From contig NZ_CP064939.1 of assembly GCF_015679185.1 (NCBI RefSeq), positions 5,022,001 through 5,086,000 of the forward strand: 64,000 nt of DNA, in the 5' to 3' direction. The notes below the pieces were generated by a model. It searched no databases. It was given only the letters and a program-made list of their open reading frames with translations, and was not told where the DNA came from. The translations under genes were made by a program, and so were the position numbers. The DNA is from Pedobacter endophyticus (GTDB lineage Bacteria; Bacteroidota; Bacteroidia; Sphingobacteriales; Sphingobacteriaceae). Positions within the stretch are counted from its first letter, which is position 1; each line of letters opens with the position of its first letter. Shown piece by piece: positions 49,706 to 58,665 of this stretch.

Positions 49706-51472
49706 TTATCTTATCACTGCTTCAAAAGGCATTCTTACTTGTATTCCCGAGCTTGACATTACTTTTTTAATTTGCTGATAAATCATGTAATTGTCGCCCA
49801 ATTCTTGTTTGGCGTAGTAAGTCTTGATTTTTTCGGTGCCTTCGTTTACCAATGATTTTAAAGGGTCAACAACATCAGGGTATTCTACAATTTTATAATC
49901 TTTTAACCTGGCTTTTTTTGCCGCAGCCTTAATGGCGTCGTTAAAACTACCGATTCTGTCGGCCAAGCCAATTTGAACCGCGTCGGTGCCAATCCAAACG
50001 TGGCCGCCGCCAATGCTGTCGATATACGCCTTGCTTTTCTTTCTTCCATCGGCCACACGACTTACAAAGCCGCTGTAAATTCTGTTCAATTCGTTTTGAA
50101 TAATAAACCTTTCGCCCTCGGTCATTGGGCGGTTTGTGGCCATGATATCGGCGTACTTGCCGGTTTTAACGCCATCAAACGTAATACCCAGCTTATTGGT
50201 CATCAGGTTTTGAAAGTTGGGAATAATCCCAAATACGCCGATGGAACCTGTAATGGTATTGGGCTGAACGAAAATACTATCAGCAGCGCAACCGATATAA
50301 TAGCCGCCAGACGCGGCCACGTCGCCGAAGGATGCAATAACAGGCTTTTCTTTTTTGGTCAGCACAATTTCTCTCCAAATCACATCAGATGCCAGCGCAC
50401 TGCCGCCCGGTGAGTTTACGCGAAGCACCACAGCCTTGATATCATCATCTAAACGGGCTTTGCGAATTGCCCTCGAGATGCGTTCAGAACCGATCTGATT
50501 ATCATTTCCTTCGCCGCCACTAATTTCGCCATTTGCATAAATAACGGCAATTTTATCTTTGCCGGTGCCTGTATCTTCGTTGTTTTTGATATAATCGTTA
50601 ATAGAAACCGTTCTCACGTTTTCATCTCTTGTTCTGCCAGATATGCCCTTCAGTTCCTCCAATATCTGGTCTTTGTATTTCAGGGCATCAACCAATTTAA
50701 AGTTCACAGCATCTTCAGGCGTTCTCACCTTGTAATTATCTGCGATGGTATACAGGCTATCTTTCAAAACATCTCTCGTTTGTGCAATATCCGTTAAAAA
50801 GGTGTTGTACAAACCGCCAACATAGGCCGTAACCTGCTTGCGGTTGTAATCGCTCATTTTATCGAGAATAAACGGCTCAACTGCGCTTTTGTAATTGCCA
50901 ACGCGAATAACCTGCATTTCCACACCGGCTTTTTCCAGTGTTCCCTTAAAAAAAGTCAACTCCGAACTAAAGCCTTTAAACTCTAAGGCGCCTTCGGGGT
51001 TAAGGTAAATTTTATCTGCCGCCGAAGCCAGATAGTAGGCGCCCTGTGTGTAAACTTCGCTGTAGGCGATTATTTTTTTATGCGATTTCTTGAAATCGAT
51101 TAACGCATTTCTTACTTCACGCATGGTTGCAAAGCCAGCGTTCGGGCTACTTACATTTAAATAAATGCATTTGATATTATCGTCGGTTTTTGCCCTTTTA
51201 ATCGATTTTAGCAGGTCGTTTAATCCGATGCCATCTTTTTCGCCGCCGCCTACAATGGGCAGGTTACCGAACGGATTTTTCGGTGTACGCTCTGTAATGG
51301 CCTGATCGAGATTTAAGAACAATACAGAATTATTGGCCACAGTAACACTTTTATCATCGTCGATAGAAGAAATTGCACCCACTATAATTACAAAAAGAAT
51401 CAGGAAAATAATAGCGATGGAAAGGAAAAAACCCAGCATCGACGCAAATAGATATTTAAAAAAATCTCTCAT
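49706..51472 (-). CDS. sppA: signal peptide peptidase SppA, 67-kDa type
   Basis: Membrane serine protease of 588 residues that degrades left-over signal peptides. One N-terminal membrane helix (FLSIAIIFLILFVIIVGAI). Two tandem ClpP-like domains: in the first, AYSEVYTQGAYYLASAADKIYLNPEG has the catalytic Lys. In the second, VNSPGGSALASDVIWREI and GDVAASGGYYIGCAADSIFVQPNTITGSIGVFG have the Ser (in GSIGVFG). The full double-domain length and the spacing match E. coli protease IV. Divergent from folK. Confidence 0.95.
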   Translation of the reverse strand: MRDFFKYLFASMLGFFLSIAIIFLILFVIIVGAISSIDDDKSVTVANNSVLFLNLDQAITERTPKNPFGNLPIVGGGEKDGIGLNDLLKSIKRAKTDDNIKCIYLNVSSPNAGFATMREVRNALIDFKKSHKKIIAYSEVYTQGAYYLASAADKIYLNPEGALEFKGFSSELTFFKGTLEKAGVEMQVIRVGNYKSAVEPFILDKMSDYNRKQVTAYVGGLYNTFLTDIAQTRDVLKDSLYTIADNYKVRTPEDAVNFKLVDALKYKDQILEELKGISGRTRDENVRTVSINDYIKNNEDTGTGKDKIAVIYANGEISGGEGNDNQIGSERISRAIRKARLDDDIKAVVLRVNSPGGSALASDVIWREIVLTKKEKPVIASFGDVAASGGYYIGCAADSIFVQPNTITGSIGVFGIIPNFQNLMTNKLGITFDGVKTGKYADIMATNRPMTEGERFIIQNELNRIYSGFVSRVADGRKKSKAYIDSIGGGHVWIGTDAVQIGLADRIGSFNDAIKAAAKKARLKDYKIVEYPDVVDPLKSLVNEGTEKIKTYYAKQELGDNYMIYQQIKKVMSSSGIQVRMPFEAVIR

Positions 51473-51523
51473 TTAATATTTTAATTTTGTGTTGTAAAGA
51501 TATGAAAATACATGGTGCTTAAT

Positions 51524-52018
51524 ATGGATTTAGAGTACACGACTGTTTATTTGTTACTGGGCGGAAATTTGGGCGAACGGGAGGAAAATTTAAATAAAGC
51601 TATCTTTTTGGTTAGTAAGGAGATAGGTGAAATTGAGGCGCAATCGTCGATATATGAAACCGCGGCATGGGGCAAAACCGACCAACCTGCTTTTTTAAAT
51701 CAGGCCATTGCGGTGAAAACAGAATTTTCGGCCTTAGAGGTATTGGAAAAGGCGCTGGCGATAGAGCAGGAGCTGGGTAGGGTAAGAAAGGAAAAATGGG
51801 GTGAGCGATTAATCGACATCGACTTGATTCTTTATGGTGTTGAAATAATAGAAATACCCGGAAAACTGCAGATTCCGCATCCGCACATGCAAGATCGGAG
51901 GTTCGTGATGGAACCTTTGGCCGAAATAGCCCCTGATATGATGCATCCACGACTAGGTAAAACGATTTTGGAGATCAGCAAAAAAATAACTGATAATTTA
52001 GCCGTAAAAAAGTTGTAA
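51524..52018 (+). CDS. folK: 2-amino-4-hydroxy-6-hydroxymethyldihydropteridine pyrophosphokinase
   Basis: Folate-synthesis kinase that transfers pyrophosphate from ATP. YLLLGGNLGEREENLNKA is the N-terminal signature, YETAAWGKTDQPAFLNQAIAV binds the pterin, and WGERLIDIDLILYG gives the two Asp residues for magnesium. IPHPHMQDRRFVMEPLAEIAP closes it. 164 residues from the second Met (51524); the first at 51512 adds only four. The Hpt gene follows 17 bases after it. Confidence 0.95.
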   Translation: MDLEYTTVYLLLGGNLGEREENLNKAIFLVSKEIGEIEAQSSIYETAAWGKTDQPAFLNQAIAVKTEFSALEVLEKALAIEQELGRVRKEKWGERLIDIDLILYGVEIIEIPGKLQIPHPHMQDRRFVMEPLAEIAPDMMHPRLGKTILEISKKITDNLAVKKL

Positions 52019-52035
52019 ATTATTAGCTTTGTTTT

Positions 52036-52410
52036 ATGCAAGATAATTATGATAATCATCCCTTAGATTTATCATATCTTACAGAAATGGTTGGTCATAA
52101 CCCTGAGTTTATGATCGAGGTTTTTGATATGTTTATTGAACAAACGCCTTTCTACATGGCAGAATTGGAGAACGCCCTATCAGTCGAAAACTGGGATAAG
52201 GTAGGCGATTGTGCGCACAAAATTAAGCCAACGTTTAGTTACATCGGGCGAAGCGACATTAAGGACTTTGTACAAACGATAGAGCATAATGCCCGAAACA
52301 AAGTTTCGCTGGAGCAAATTCCGCTGGATGTTATGCGCTTGGAAGAAATGTTGGATCGCGTTTATGTTCAGATAGACGAGATGAAAAAAAGTATCTCAGC
52401 AGAAAACTGA
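52036..52410 (+). CDS. Hpt domain phosphotransfer protein
   Basis: Stand-alone histidine phosphotransfer domain of 124 residues. DLSYLTEMVGHNPEFMIEVFDMFIEQTPFYMAELENALSVENW is the first pair of helices. The active site is GDCAHKIKPTFSYIG, with the phosphorylated His followed by K at +2, as in HPt proteins. No histidine kinase or response regulator is adjacent, so it must work in trans. Placement after folK is probably incidental. Confidence 0.9.
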   Translation: MQDNYDNHPLDLSYLTEMVGHNPEFMIEVFDMFIEQTPFYMAELENALSVENWDKVGDCAHKIKPTFSYIGRSDIKDFVQTIEHNARNKVSLEQIPLDVMRLEEMLDRVYVQIDEMKKSISAEN

Positions 52411-52416
52411 CCGCAA

Positions 52417-53115
52417 TTACAGGCCGTTTGTTGTTAATGGCTTACTAATTCGGAAGTGCATAACAGATAATAAAATATAAAGCACCAGTACAAACGGTAT
52501 TGCCGCAAATTGCAGCGCCGTAATTAATACAGCAGATAAGATCAGGAAGATAAACTTGATCTTATTTTGTTTCCAGCTTAGATTGCTGAATTTCAGGGAA
52601 AAAATTCTGATTTCGCTGACCAAAAGAAAACTGGTTATCGCCGTGATGGCTACCAAAAGGATGGTAGAACCGATTACCAGAGGATAATCTACAGCTATAA
52701 ACGGCAATGAACAAATAAACAGCGTATTCATTGGCGTATTTAAACCGATAAAGTCTTCCGTTTGTCTTTCATCATTATTGAATTTTGCCAATCGTAATGC
52801 AGAAAAAACAGTGATAATGAAACCCAGGTAAGGCAAATAGGGTGAAGTGTAATCGCTAACCTTTAACAACTGAAACATGATGATGCCGGGCAAAAAACCA
52901 AAGCTTACCATATCGGCCAGCGAATCTAAATCTTTACCAATAACCGATTTTACGTTTAGCAAACGTGCAACCATTCCGTCGAAAAAATCAAAAACACCCG
53001 AAAGGATTACAAAATAGGCAGCGGTTTGTAGTTCGCCCTTAAATGCAAATACGATTCCAATACAACCCGAAAACAGATTTGCACAAGTAATCGCGTTAGG
53101 AATATGCCTTTTCAT
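52417..53115 (-). CDS. pssA: CDP-diacylglycerol-serine O-phosphatidyltransferase
   Basis: Membrane enzyme for phosphatidylserine, the precursor of phosphatidylethanolamine. ITCANLFSGCIGIVFAFKGEL starts the domain, and FDFFDGMVARLLNVKSVIGKDLDSLADMVSFGFLPG is the CDP-alcohol phosphotransferase motif (DGxxAR...GxxxDxxxD) with all acidic residues present. About six to eight helices in 232 residues. The VSFGFLPG stretch points to PssA rather than PgsA. It faces Hpt convergently, six bases apart. Confidence 0.93.
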   Translation of the reverse strand: MKRHIPNAITCANLFSGCIGIVFAFKGELQTAAYFVILSGVFDFFDGMVARLLNVKSVIGKDLDSLADMVSFGFLPGIIMFQLLKVSDYTSPYLPYLGFIITVFSALRLAKFNNDERQTEDFIGLNTPMNTLFICSLPFIAVDYPLVIGSTILLVAITAITSFLLVSEIRIFSLKFSNLSWKQNKIKFIFLILSAVLITALQFAAIPFVLVLYILLSVMHFRISKPLTTNGL

Positions 53116-53173
53116 AGGGTTTAGGGTATAAGGTTTAAGGTTTAGGGTTTAAGGTTTTGGGGTTTAAGGTTGG
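53113..53173. repeat. TTTAAGG/TTTAGGG heptad array abutting pssA start
   Basis: Words TTTAGGG, TATAAGG, TTTAAGG, TTTAGGG and TTTAAGG follow each other in steps of seven from just after the pssA start codon, with one longer word (TTTTGGGG). Another run (ACCTTAA, ACCTTCT, ACCTTTC words) lies at 53452-53485 before the rho stop codon. The sequence between (53174-53450) has no gene and contains CCGTCATGCTGAA-type words. Confidence 0.85.
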
Positions 53174-53490
53174 CTGCAATACGCCTATAAGCCTCAGTTC
53201 GACTATTATTTCAGCAAAATGGCTGTTTTAAAGATAACGTTAAGCCAATCCGTCATGCTGAATTTTTCATAACAAGTTTATATTTTTAATGGTATTCAAG
53301 AGGGCTGCGCCGTTTATTTCAGCATCTTTCATGCTTGTCAATCCCGCCTTAATGATCGACCGTTCAAGTCAGATCGTCGATGAAATCCAAAAAGAGGGCA
53401 TTTATTATCGTACTCAAGTGATAAAGGTGTAAGACTTAAAGCATCGAACAGGAAACCTTAAACCCTTACACCTTCTACCTTTCAGCTTAC

Positions 53491-55200
53491 TTAGCTGTTC
53501 ATCGAAATCAAAAATTCGTCGTTATCTTTCGTGCCTCTAATTTGCGCCTGTACAAATTCCATGGCTTCCTGACTGTTCATATCTGCAAGGTGGTTGCGTA
53601 AAATCCAAACACGTTGCAAGGTATCTCTGTCGTGTAACAAATCGTCGCGGCGGGTACTCGATGCAGTGATGTCAATTGCAGGGAAGATGCGTTTGTTCGA
53701 TAATTTACGGTCTAATTGTAACTCCATGTTACCTGTACCTTTAAATTCTTCGAAAATAACCTCATCCATTTTCGAACCTGTATCGGTTAATGCGGTTGCA
53801 AGAATGGTTAACGAACCTCCGTTTTCGATATTTCGGGCCGCACCGAAGAAACGTTTTGGTTTGTGCAGGGCGTTGGCATCAACACCACCCGATAAGATTT
53901 TACCTGATGCCGGAGCAGTTGTATTGTAAGCCCTGGCCAAACGTGTAATCGAATCTAATAAAATCACCACATCGTGTCCGCTTTCTACCAAACGTTTAGA
54001 TTTTTCTAACACAATGTTGGCTATTTTAACGTGACGCTCGGCTGGCTCATCAAAGGTTGAGGCAATTACCTCAGCTCTTACACTGCGGGCCATATCGGTA
54101 ACCTCCTCAGGGCGCTCATCAATTAAAAGAATGATCAGGTAAACTTCGGGGTGGTTTTTTGCAATTGCATTGGCCACTTCTTTAAGTAAATTGGTTTTAC
54201 CCGTTTTTGGCTGCGCTACAATTAAACCACGTTGGCCTTTTCCTATCGGAGTAAAAAGATCCATGATACGCGTAGAATAATTATTCGTATCAGTAAAAAG
54301 ATTTAATCTTTCAGTTGGGAAAAGTGGGGTTAAATAATCAAAAGGAACCCGATCGCGAACCTCAGCAGGGATTCTGCCGTTAATGGTTTCTACCCGAACC
54401 AATGGAAAATATTTTTCTCCTTCTTTTGGTGGGCGGATGCTACCTTTTACAGTATCGCCGGTTTTTAAGCCGAAAAGTTTTATTTGCGATTGAGATACGT
54501 AAATATCATCAGGAGAGGTAAGGTAGTTATAATCGGCCGACCGTAAGAAACCATAACCGTCGGGCATAATTTCGAGAACACCCTCATTTGTAATTACGTT
54601 ATCAAAATCGAGGTTGGAATAGCTGTTTTCGTTTTTATGGTGATTGCCGCCACCAGGTTGTTTTTGCTGGCGACTGTCATCGCGTTGAGCTTTTTCTTGT
54701 TTTTCTTTTTGGTCTTGTCGTTTTGGTGCCGGAGCTACAACTTCGGCACTTTCTTCAATAAGTTCCGAAATTGGTTTGGTGCTTACTTCCTCTGTTTCAA
54801 AAATCCTGTCGGGTTGTTTTTCCGATGGCTGTTGGTGCTGGGGCTCATCAAACAAGGTTACCGAATCTCTTTTCCGCTCAACCGGAGTTGCCGCTTCTTC
54901 TTTGTTTAACCTTGCTCTTTTTTTAACCGGTTTATCTACGGTGGCCGAAGCCGCGGCCGCTTTAGGGGCTTTTTGTGCCTTTGCAGCTTTGGTTTTTGCC
55001 GGTGGAGCTACTTCAACAGGCTCAGTGTCGGCATAAGGATCTGAACCTGTTTTAGCGGCATTTATAATTTCTTGCTGGTGTAAAAGAACCTCAACAAGGT
55101 CAATTTTTCTTAGGGAATCGGCACCCTCGATGCCATAGCTTTTTGCTAGCTCACGAAGTTCTGGTGTGAGCTTATCATTTAATTCTGTTTTGCTAAACAT
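53491..55200 (-). CDS. rho: transcription termination factor Rho with long N-terminal insert
   Basis: Hexameric RNA helicase that ends transcription. 569 residues, against about 419 in E. coli. The N-terminal helical part (TELNDKLTPELRELAKSYGIEGADSLRKIDLVEVLL) is SAP/Rho-N-like. A 130-residue insert rich in Ala, Lys, Pro, Glu and Gln follows (about 60-190), typical of Bacteroidota Rho. The RNA-binding domain is GVLEIMPDGYGFLRS. Walker A is VAQPKTGKTNLLKE, Walker B DVVILLDSITRLARAYN, and SGGVDANALHKPKRFFGAARNIE with ETGNMEL-like GTGNMELQLDRKL completes the core. Confidence 0.97.
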   Translation of the reverse strand: MFSKTELNDKLTPELRELAKSYGIEGADSLRKIDLVEVLLHQQEIINAAKTGSDPYADTEPVEVAPPAKTKAAKAQKAPKAAAASATVDKPVKKRARLNKEEAATPVERKRDSVTLFDEPQHQQPSEKQPDRIFETEEVSTKPISELIEESAEVVAPAPKRQDQKEKQEKAQRDDSRQQKQPGGGNHHKNENSYSNLDFDNVITNEGVLEIMPDGYGFLRSADYNYLTSPDDIYVSQSQIKLFGLKTGDTVKGSIRPPKEGEKYFPLVRVETINGRIPAEVRDRVPFDYLTPLFPTERLNLFTDTNNYSTRIMDLFTPIGKGQRGLIVAQPKTGKTNLLKEVANAIAKNHPEVYLIILLIDERPEEVTDMARSVRAEVIASTFDEPAERHVKIANIVLEKSKRLVESGHDVVILLDSITRLARAYNTTAPASGKILSGGVDANALHKPKRFFGAARNIENGGSLTILATALTDTGSKMDEVIFEEFKGTGNMELQLDRKLSNKRIFPAIDITASSTRRDDLLHDRDTLQRVWILRNHLADMNSQEAMEFVQAQIRGTKDNDEFLISMNS

Positions 55201-55622
55201 TCTAAATATATATGTTTCAAGAAATTTTTTAATTGTTTTATAACAGCTGTCTTCCTGTCATAAATTTGCATGGCCTAAAAATATTTAATTCGTGTAGGCT
55301 GGCGGTTTCATTGTGTGTAAATTCTTATGGCATAAAACTGAATGAGTTTATCATTATAAGGCACTCAAAATGGTTTCATACTGTTTACAAGCTGAATAAA
55401 GGCGACAATTCGCTTTCAAAAAATGGTAACAAAAAACAAGTCTTGATAGATTTTTCTGGGATATTCAGATAAACGATTGAGAATTATGTTGCAATTGTAT
55501 GTATTTGAAACGGAATCCACAAGGAAAAAGTTTAAAATGTTTACAAAAAAATATATTGTGCGGTGTTTTTAGTTATTCTAAAAACTTAAAAAACCCCATA
55601 TTTGCAGTAAATAAGGCTTCAT
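55201..55622. other. AT-rich spacer between divergent rho and pyrF
   Basis: About 420 bases with the leaders of both genes. CATATTTG near 55598 resembles a -7 box for pyrF but has no TTTG 19 bases ahead. A 79-codon frame (55233-55472) has no features. No repeat arrays. Confidence 0.5.
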
Positions 55623-56453
55623 ATGACTAAACAGCAACTTTTTGAGCAGATACAAAAAAAACGTTCCTTTCTATGTGTGGGATTAGATTCTTCGTTGGAT
55701 AAAATTCCTCAGCACCTGCTTAAATACGAAAATCCGATTTTGGAATTTAATAAGCAGATTATCGATGCAACGAAAGATTTGTGTGTAGCTTATAAGCCCA
55801 ACACCGCTTTTTACGAGTGCTACGGCAAAAAGGGTTGGGAAACTCTAATTGAAACCTGGAAGTATATTCCCAAAGATATTTTTTCTATCGCCGATGCCAA
55901 ACGTGGCGACATTGGAAATACCTCGGCCATGTATGCCGAAACTTTTTTTAATGAAGAATCGTCAGAAATGAGTTTCGATTCCGTTACCGTGGCCCCTTAC
56001 ATGGGCAGCGATTCGGTTAAGCCTTTTTTAACCTTTGATAATAAATGGGTAATTGTTTTGGCGTTGACATCAAACCCCGGTCATGCCGATTTTCAATTGC
56101 AGGAAATAGGCGGGGAGAAGCTTTTCGAAAAAGTGTTGAAAACCGCTCAAGAATGGGCTACCGATGAGCAAATGATGTACGTTGTGGGTGCCACCCGCGG
56201 TGCTGCTTTTGCCGATGTGCGTAAGCTGGCGCCAAATCATTTTCTTTTGGTGCCCGGCGTAGGTGCACAAGGCGGCGATTTAAACGAGGTTTGTAAGTAT
56301 GGGCTTAATTCGCAATGCGGATTATTGATCAACTCCTCAAGGGCAATAATTTACGCTGGCAGCGGAGAGGATTTCGCCGAAAAGGCCCGTGAAGAGGCGC
56401 TGAAGCTACAAAAACAAATGGAAGGTATTTTGGCTGAGGCCAGGTTGCTTTAA
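55623..56453 (+). CDS. pyrF: orotidine 5'-phosphate decarboxylase, type 2
   Basis: Last step of UMP synthesis. FLCVGLDSSLDKIPQHLLKY opens the class-2 family, YKPNTAFYECYGKKGWETL follows, and SIADAKRGDIGNTSAMYAETFF carries the DxKxxD catalytic network. VTVAPYMGSDSVKPFL, VVGATRGAAFADVRKLAPNHFLLVPGVGAQGGDL and LINSSRAIIYAG complete the barrel. The 276 residues agree with the mycobacterial-type (long) enzyme. Confidence 0.97.
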   Translation: MTKQQLFEQIQKKRSFLCVGLDSSLDKIPQHLLKYENPILEFNKQIIDATKDLCVAYKPNTAFYECYGKKGWETLIETWKYIPKDIFSIADAKRGDIGNTSAMYAETFFNEESSEMSFDSVTVAPYMGSDSVKPFLTFDNKWVIVLALTSNPGHADFQLQEIGGEKLFEKVLKTAQEWATDEQMMYVVGATRGAAFADVRKLAPNHFLLVPGVGAQGGDLNEVCKYGLNSQCGLLINSSRAIIYAGSGEDFAEKAREEALKLQKQMEGILAEARLL

Positions 56454-56702
56454 TAGCCCTTGTTCGTACCGAATGACAGCGCAGGTTGCCCACTAACAAG
56501 CCTACATGTGTTCGTGAGTATCTTTTTACGGAGATTGAACCAAATGAAATGTGATTTTGCGGATTAAATGCACGCAAACTCATTGATCGATTTCGTCGGC
56601 CTCAACATTAGTTTGTTATCGATATAAAAAAAGCGCTTAAAGCCCTTAATTAAAAAATCTGTCGTTAGTTTTTATCCCGTGGTTAACCGAAATATAGCGC
56701 CG

Positions 56703-57608
56703 ATGAGCGCCAAAATAGACTTAAAGTTAATAATCGCCCTAATTGGCGTGGCCCTGATTTGGGGAACCACCTATCTGGGCATCCGCATTGCGGTAAAAAG
56801 TATTCCGCCCTGGTATGTAACTGCCATCCGTCAAACCATTGCCTCACTAATTATTTTAGCGATACTGGTTAAGCAAGGAGAGCTAAAGTGGATTGGCTGG
56901 CCGGCGTTGAAACGGCAGCTCCTGCTTTCGCTGTTAATGGTTGTTATTGCAAATGGAATGACTACCGTGGCCGAAAAAACAATTCCGAGTGGCCTAACAT
57001 CATTAATAAACGCCACATCGCCCTTACTGGTATTTTTGGGCTGCGTGTTTCTCGGCATTCAAAAACCAAGTGCAAAAGGCTTCATTGGGGTATTTATCGG
57101 CTTTTTGGGGATTGTGTTTATTTTTAGAGAGGGAATAGGCGATCTGCTCGAACCGGGCTACCGCAATGGAATTTTATCGTTGGTGGTTGCGGTTTCGGGC
57201 TGGACAATTGGAACCATTTACTCGAAAAAACACAGCGCAAAACCTCAATACATCTTTTTAAACCTCTTTTATCAATTTTCATTTTCGGCGTTGGTTCAGT
57301 TGGGTTTGGCCGTTGTTTTTTCGGGTAAGGCAAATGTAAGTTTGTGGAAAGCAGAAAGTATTTTCGCTGCGGTTTATCTCGCAGTATTCGGCTCTGTATT
57401 AGGTTATTTCTGTTATCATTATGCGCTTAAAAAAGTCTCGGCATCCGAAGTTTCCATTTTGACTTATTTCAACACAATCATCGCAATATTTTTGGGTTGG
57501 CTGGTATTGAATGAACACGTTGATCTGGATTTGATATTGGCTACAGTTTTAATTATAACCGGTGTTGTTATTACAAACTACAAAAGGAAAAGCTTAGCTA
57601 GGGAATAA
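56703..57608 (+). CDS. EamA/DMT family transporter
   Basis: 301 residues with ten hydrophobic helices, two EamA repeats. IIALIGVALIWGTTYLGIRIAVKSIPPWYVTAIRQTIASLIILAIL is the first repeat, and IPSGLTSLINATSPLLVFLGCVFLG the middle. The second repeat ends VSILTYFNTIIAIFLGWLVLNEHVDLDLILATVLIITGVVI. Start at 56703 (MSAKIDLKL); a GTG at 56679 is also possible. Unlike the member at 21 kb it is intact. The substrate is unknown. Confidence 0.9.
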   Translation: MSAKIDLKLIIALIGVALIWGTTYLGIRIAVKSIPPWYVTAIRQTIASLIILAILVKQGELKWIGWPALKRQLLLSLLMVVIANGMTTVAEKTIPSGLTSLINATSPLLVFLGCVFLGIQKPSAKGFIGVFIGFLGIVFIFREGIGDLLEPGYRNGILSLVVAVSGWTIGTIYSKKHSAKPQYIFLNLFYQFSFSALVQLGLAVVFSGKANVSLWKAESIFAAVYLAVFGSVLGYFCYHYALKKVSASEVSILTYFNTIIAIFLGWLVLNEHVDLDLILATVLIITGVVITNYKRKSLARE

Positions 57609-57843
57609 AAGCCCTAATGTTTAACCAGTAAACGCATCGGTCAAATGAATTTTTGACATTTTTTTGCTGATAAAATTTCACGGTTTATGAAAAATTTTCA
57701 GTTTAAGCAGCGCTATCATCGGTTTTTGCGTCGCTTTTTTGGTTTGGCATCCTATTGGTAATAAGTTATCGGAACGTGAGTTCAAAAGTTTAATTAATTG
57801 TAAGTTTTAATCGTTAAAAAATCAATTTAAGGAGGAAAGACCT

Positions 57844-58290
57844 ATGACACTGGTTAAATTTAATCCCAACCGCGACAACAAAAAGAACGGTTTAATGACT
57901 GGATTCAACGATGTATTTGATTCCATTTTCAACGACACCTTTTTTTCAGACCGATTAATGAGCCGGGTTCCGGCTGCGAACATTAGCGAAAGTCAAGATC
58001 ATTACCATGTAGAATTGGCTGCGCCAGGCTTGAAAAAAGAGGATTTTAAGATTTCGCTGGAACGCGATGTGCTGAGCATTTCGGCAGAACAAAGTGCGCA
58101 AAACGACCTGCAAGAGCGAAGTTTTAATAAACGTGAATTCAGTTATAACTCGTTTGTACGTTCGTTTACGCTGCCAGATTCGGCAGATGATAACGGCATC
58201 GACGCCAAATACGAAAACGGCGTGCTATGCATCAACATTCCCAAACGCGAGGAGGCTAAAATCCAAAGCCGCCAGATAGAAATAAAATAA
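57844..58290 (+). CDS. Hsp20/alpha-crystallin family small heat-shock protein
   Basis: Holdase chaperone that keeps unfolded proteins soluble; 148 residues. The N-terminal part FDSIFNDTFFSDRLMS is short and aromatic. VPAANISESQDHYHVELAAPGLKKEDFKISLERDVLSISAE begins the crystallin domain, SFVRSFTLPDSADDNGIDAKYENGVLCINIPKRE ends it, with the conserved A-x-x-x-n-GVL motif, and a short tail follows. A strong Shine-Dalgarno sequence AAGGAGG (57829-57835) lies eight bases before the ATG, unusual here. A terminator follows. Confidence 0.96.
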   Translation: MTLVKFNPNRDNKKNGLMTGFNDVFDSIFNDTFFSDRLMSRVPAANISESQDHYHVELAAPGLKKEDFKISLERDVLSISAEQSAQNDLQERSFNKREFSYNSFVRSFTLPDSADDNGIDAKYENGVLCINIPKREEAKIQSRQIEIK

Positions 58291-58329
58291 CAGGTTGAGC
58301 GGAGAGATGCGCATCAATAGTTGCCTTTA

Positions 58330-58357
58330 AGAGCTGCCTTATGGTGGCTCTTTTTTT
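58330..58357 (+). terminator. intrinsic terminator of hsp20
   Basis: AGAGCTGCC (58330-58338) pairs with GGTGGCTCT (58343-58351), with two wobble pairs, around TTAT. Seven further T follow. The remaining 300 bases to the next gene have no repeat arrays and no gene. Confidence 0.85.
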
Positions 58358-58665
58358 ATATCAGTGGCTTAGTTTTCTTAATTTTCGTTTAAATGTGAAC
58401 ATAAAGATCTATTTGCCTCGCGGTAAATGCCGTAGCTAGGGTTCACATGCTATTCTTTCATGCGTAGACAGCATCATTTCAACTTATAGGAATATCCAAA
58501 TAATAAAAGTATATTGCCTTACTAAATCACTGTTATCCTAATTGTTATATACACATCCCAATGTTACCTGGGAACGCTTCTGTGCTAGCTATTTAATATT
58601 TATCTGCTATTACTTGGGTGTTTCTCAGTATTGAGATTAATATAAACAATTAAGAATTAACGCCC

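Noticed and set aside
53113..53173. Telomere-like TTTAGGG repeat
   Set aside because: It is one of the many heptad arrays of the window, mixed with TTTAAGG words, and not at a replicon end as far as can be seen.
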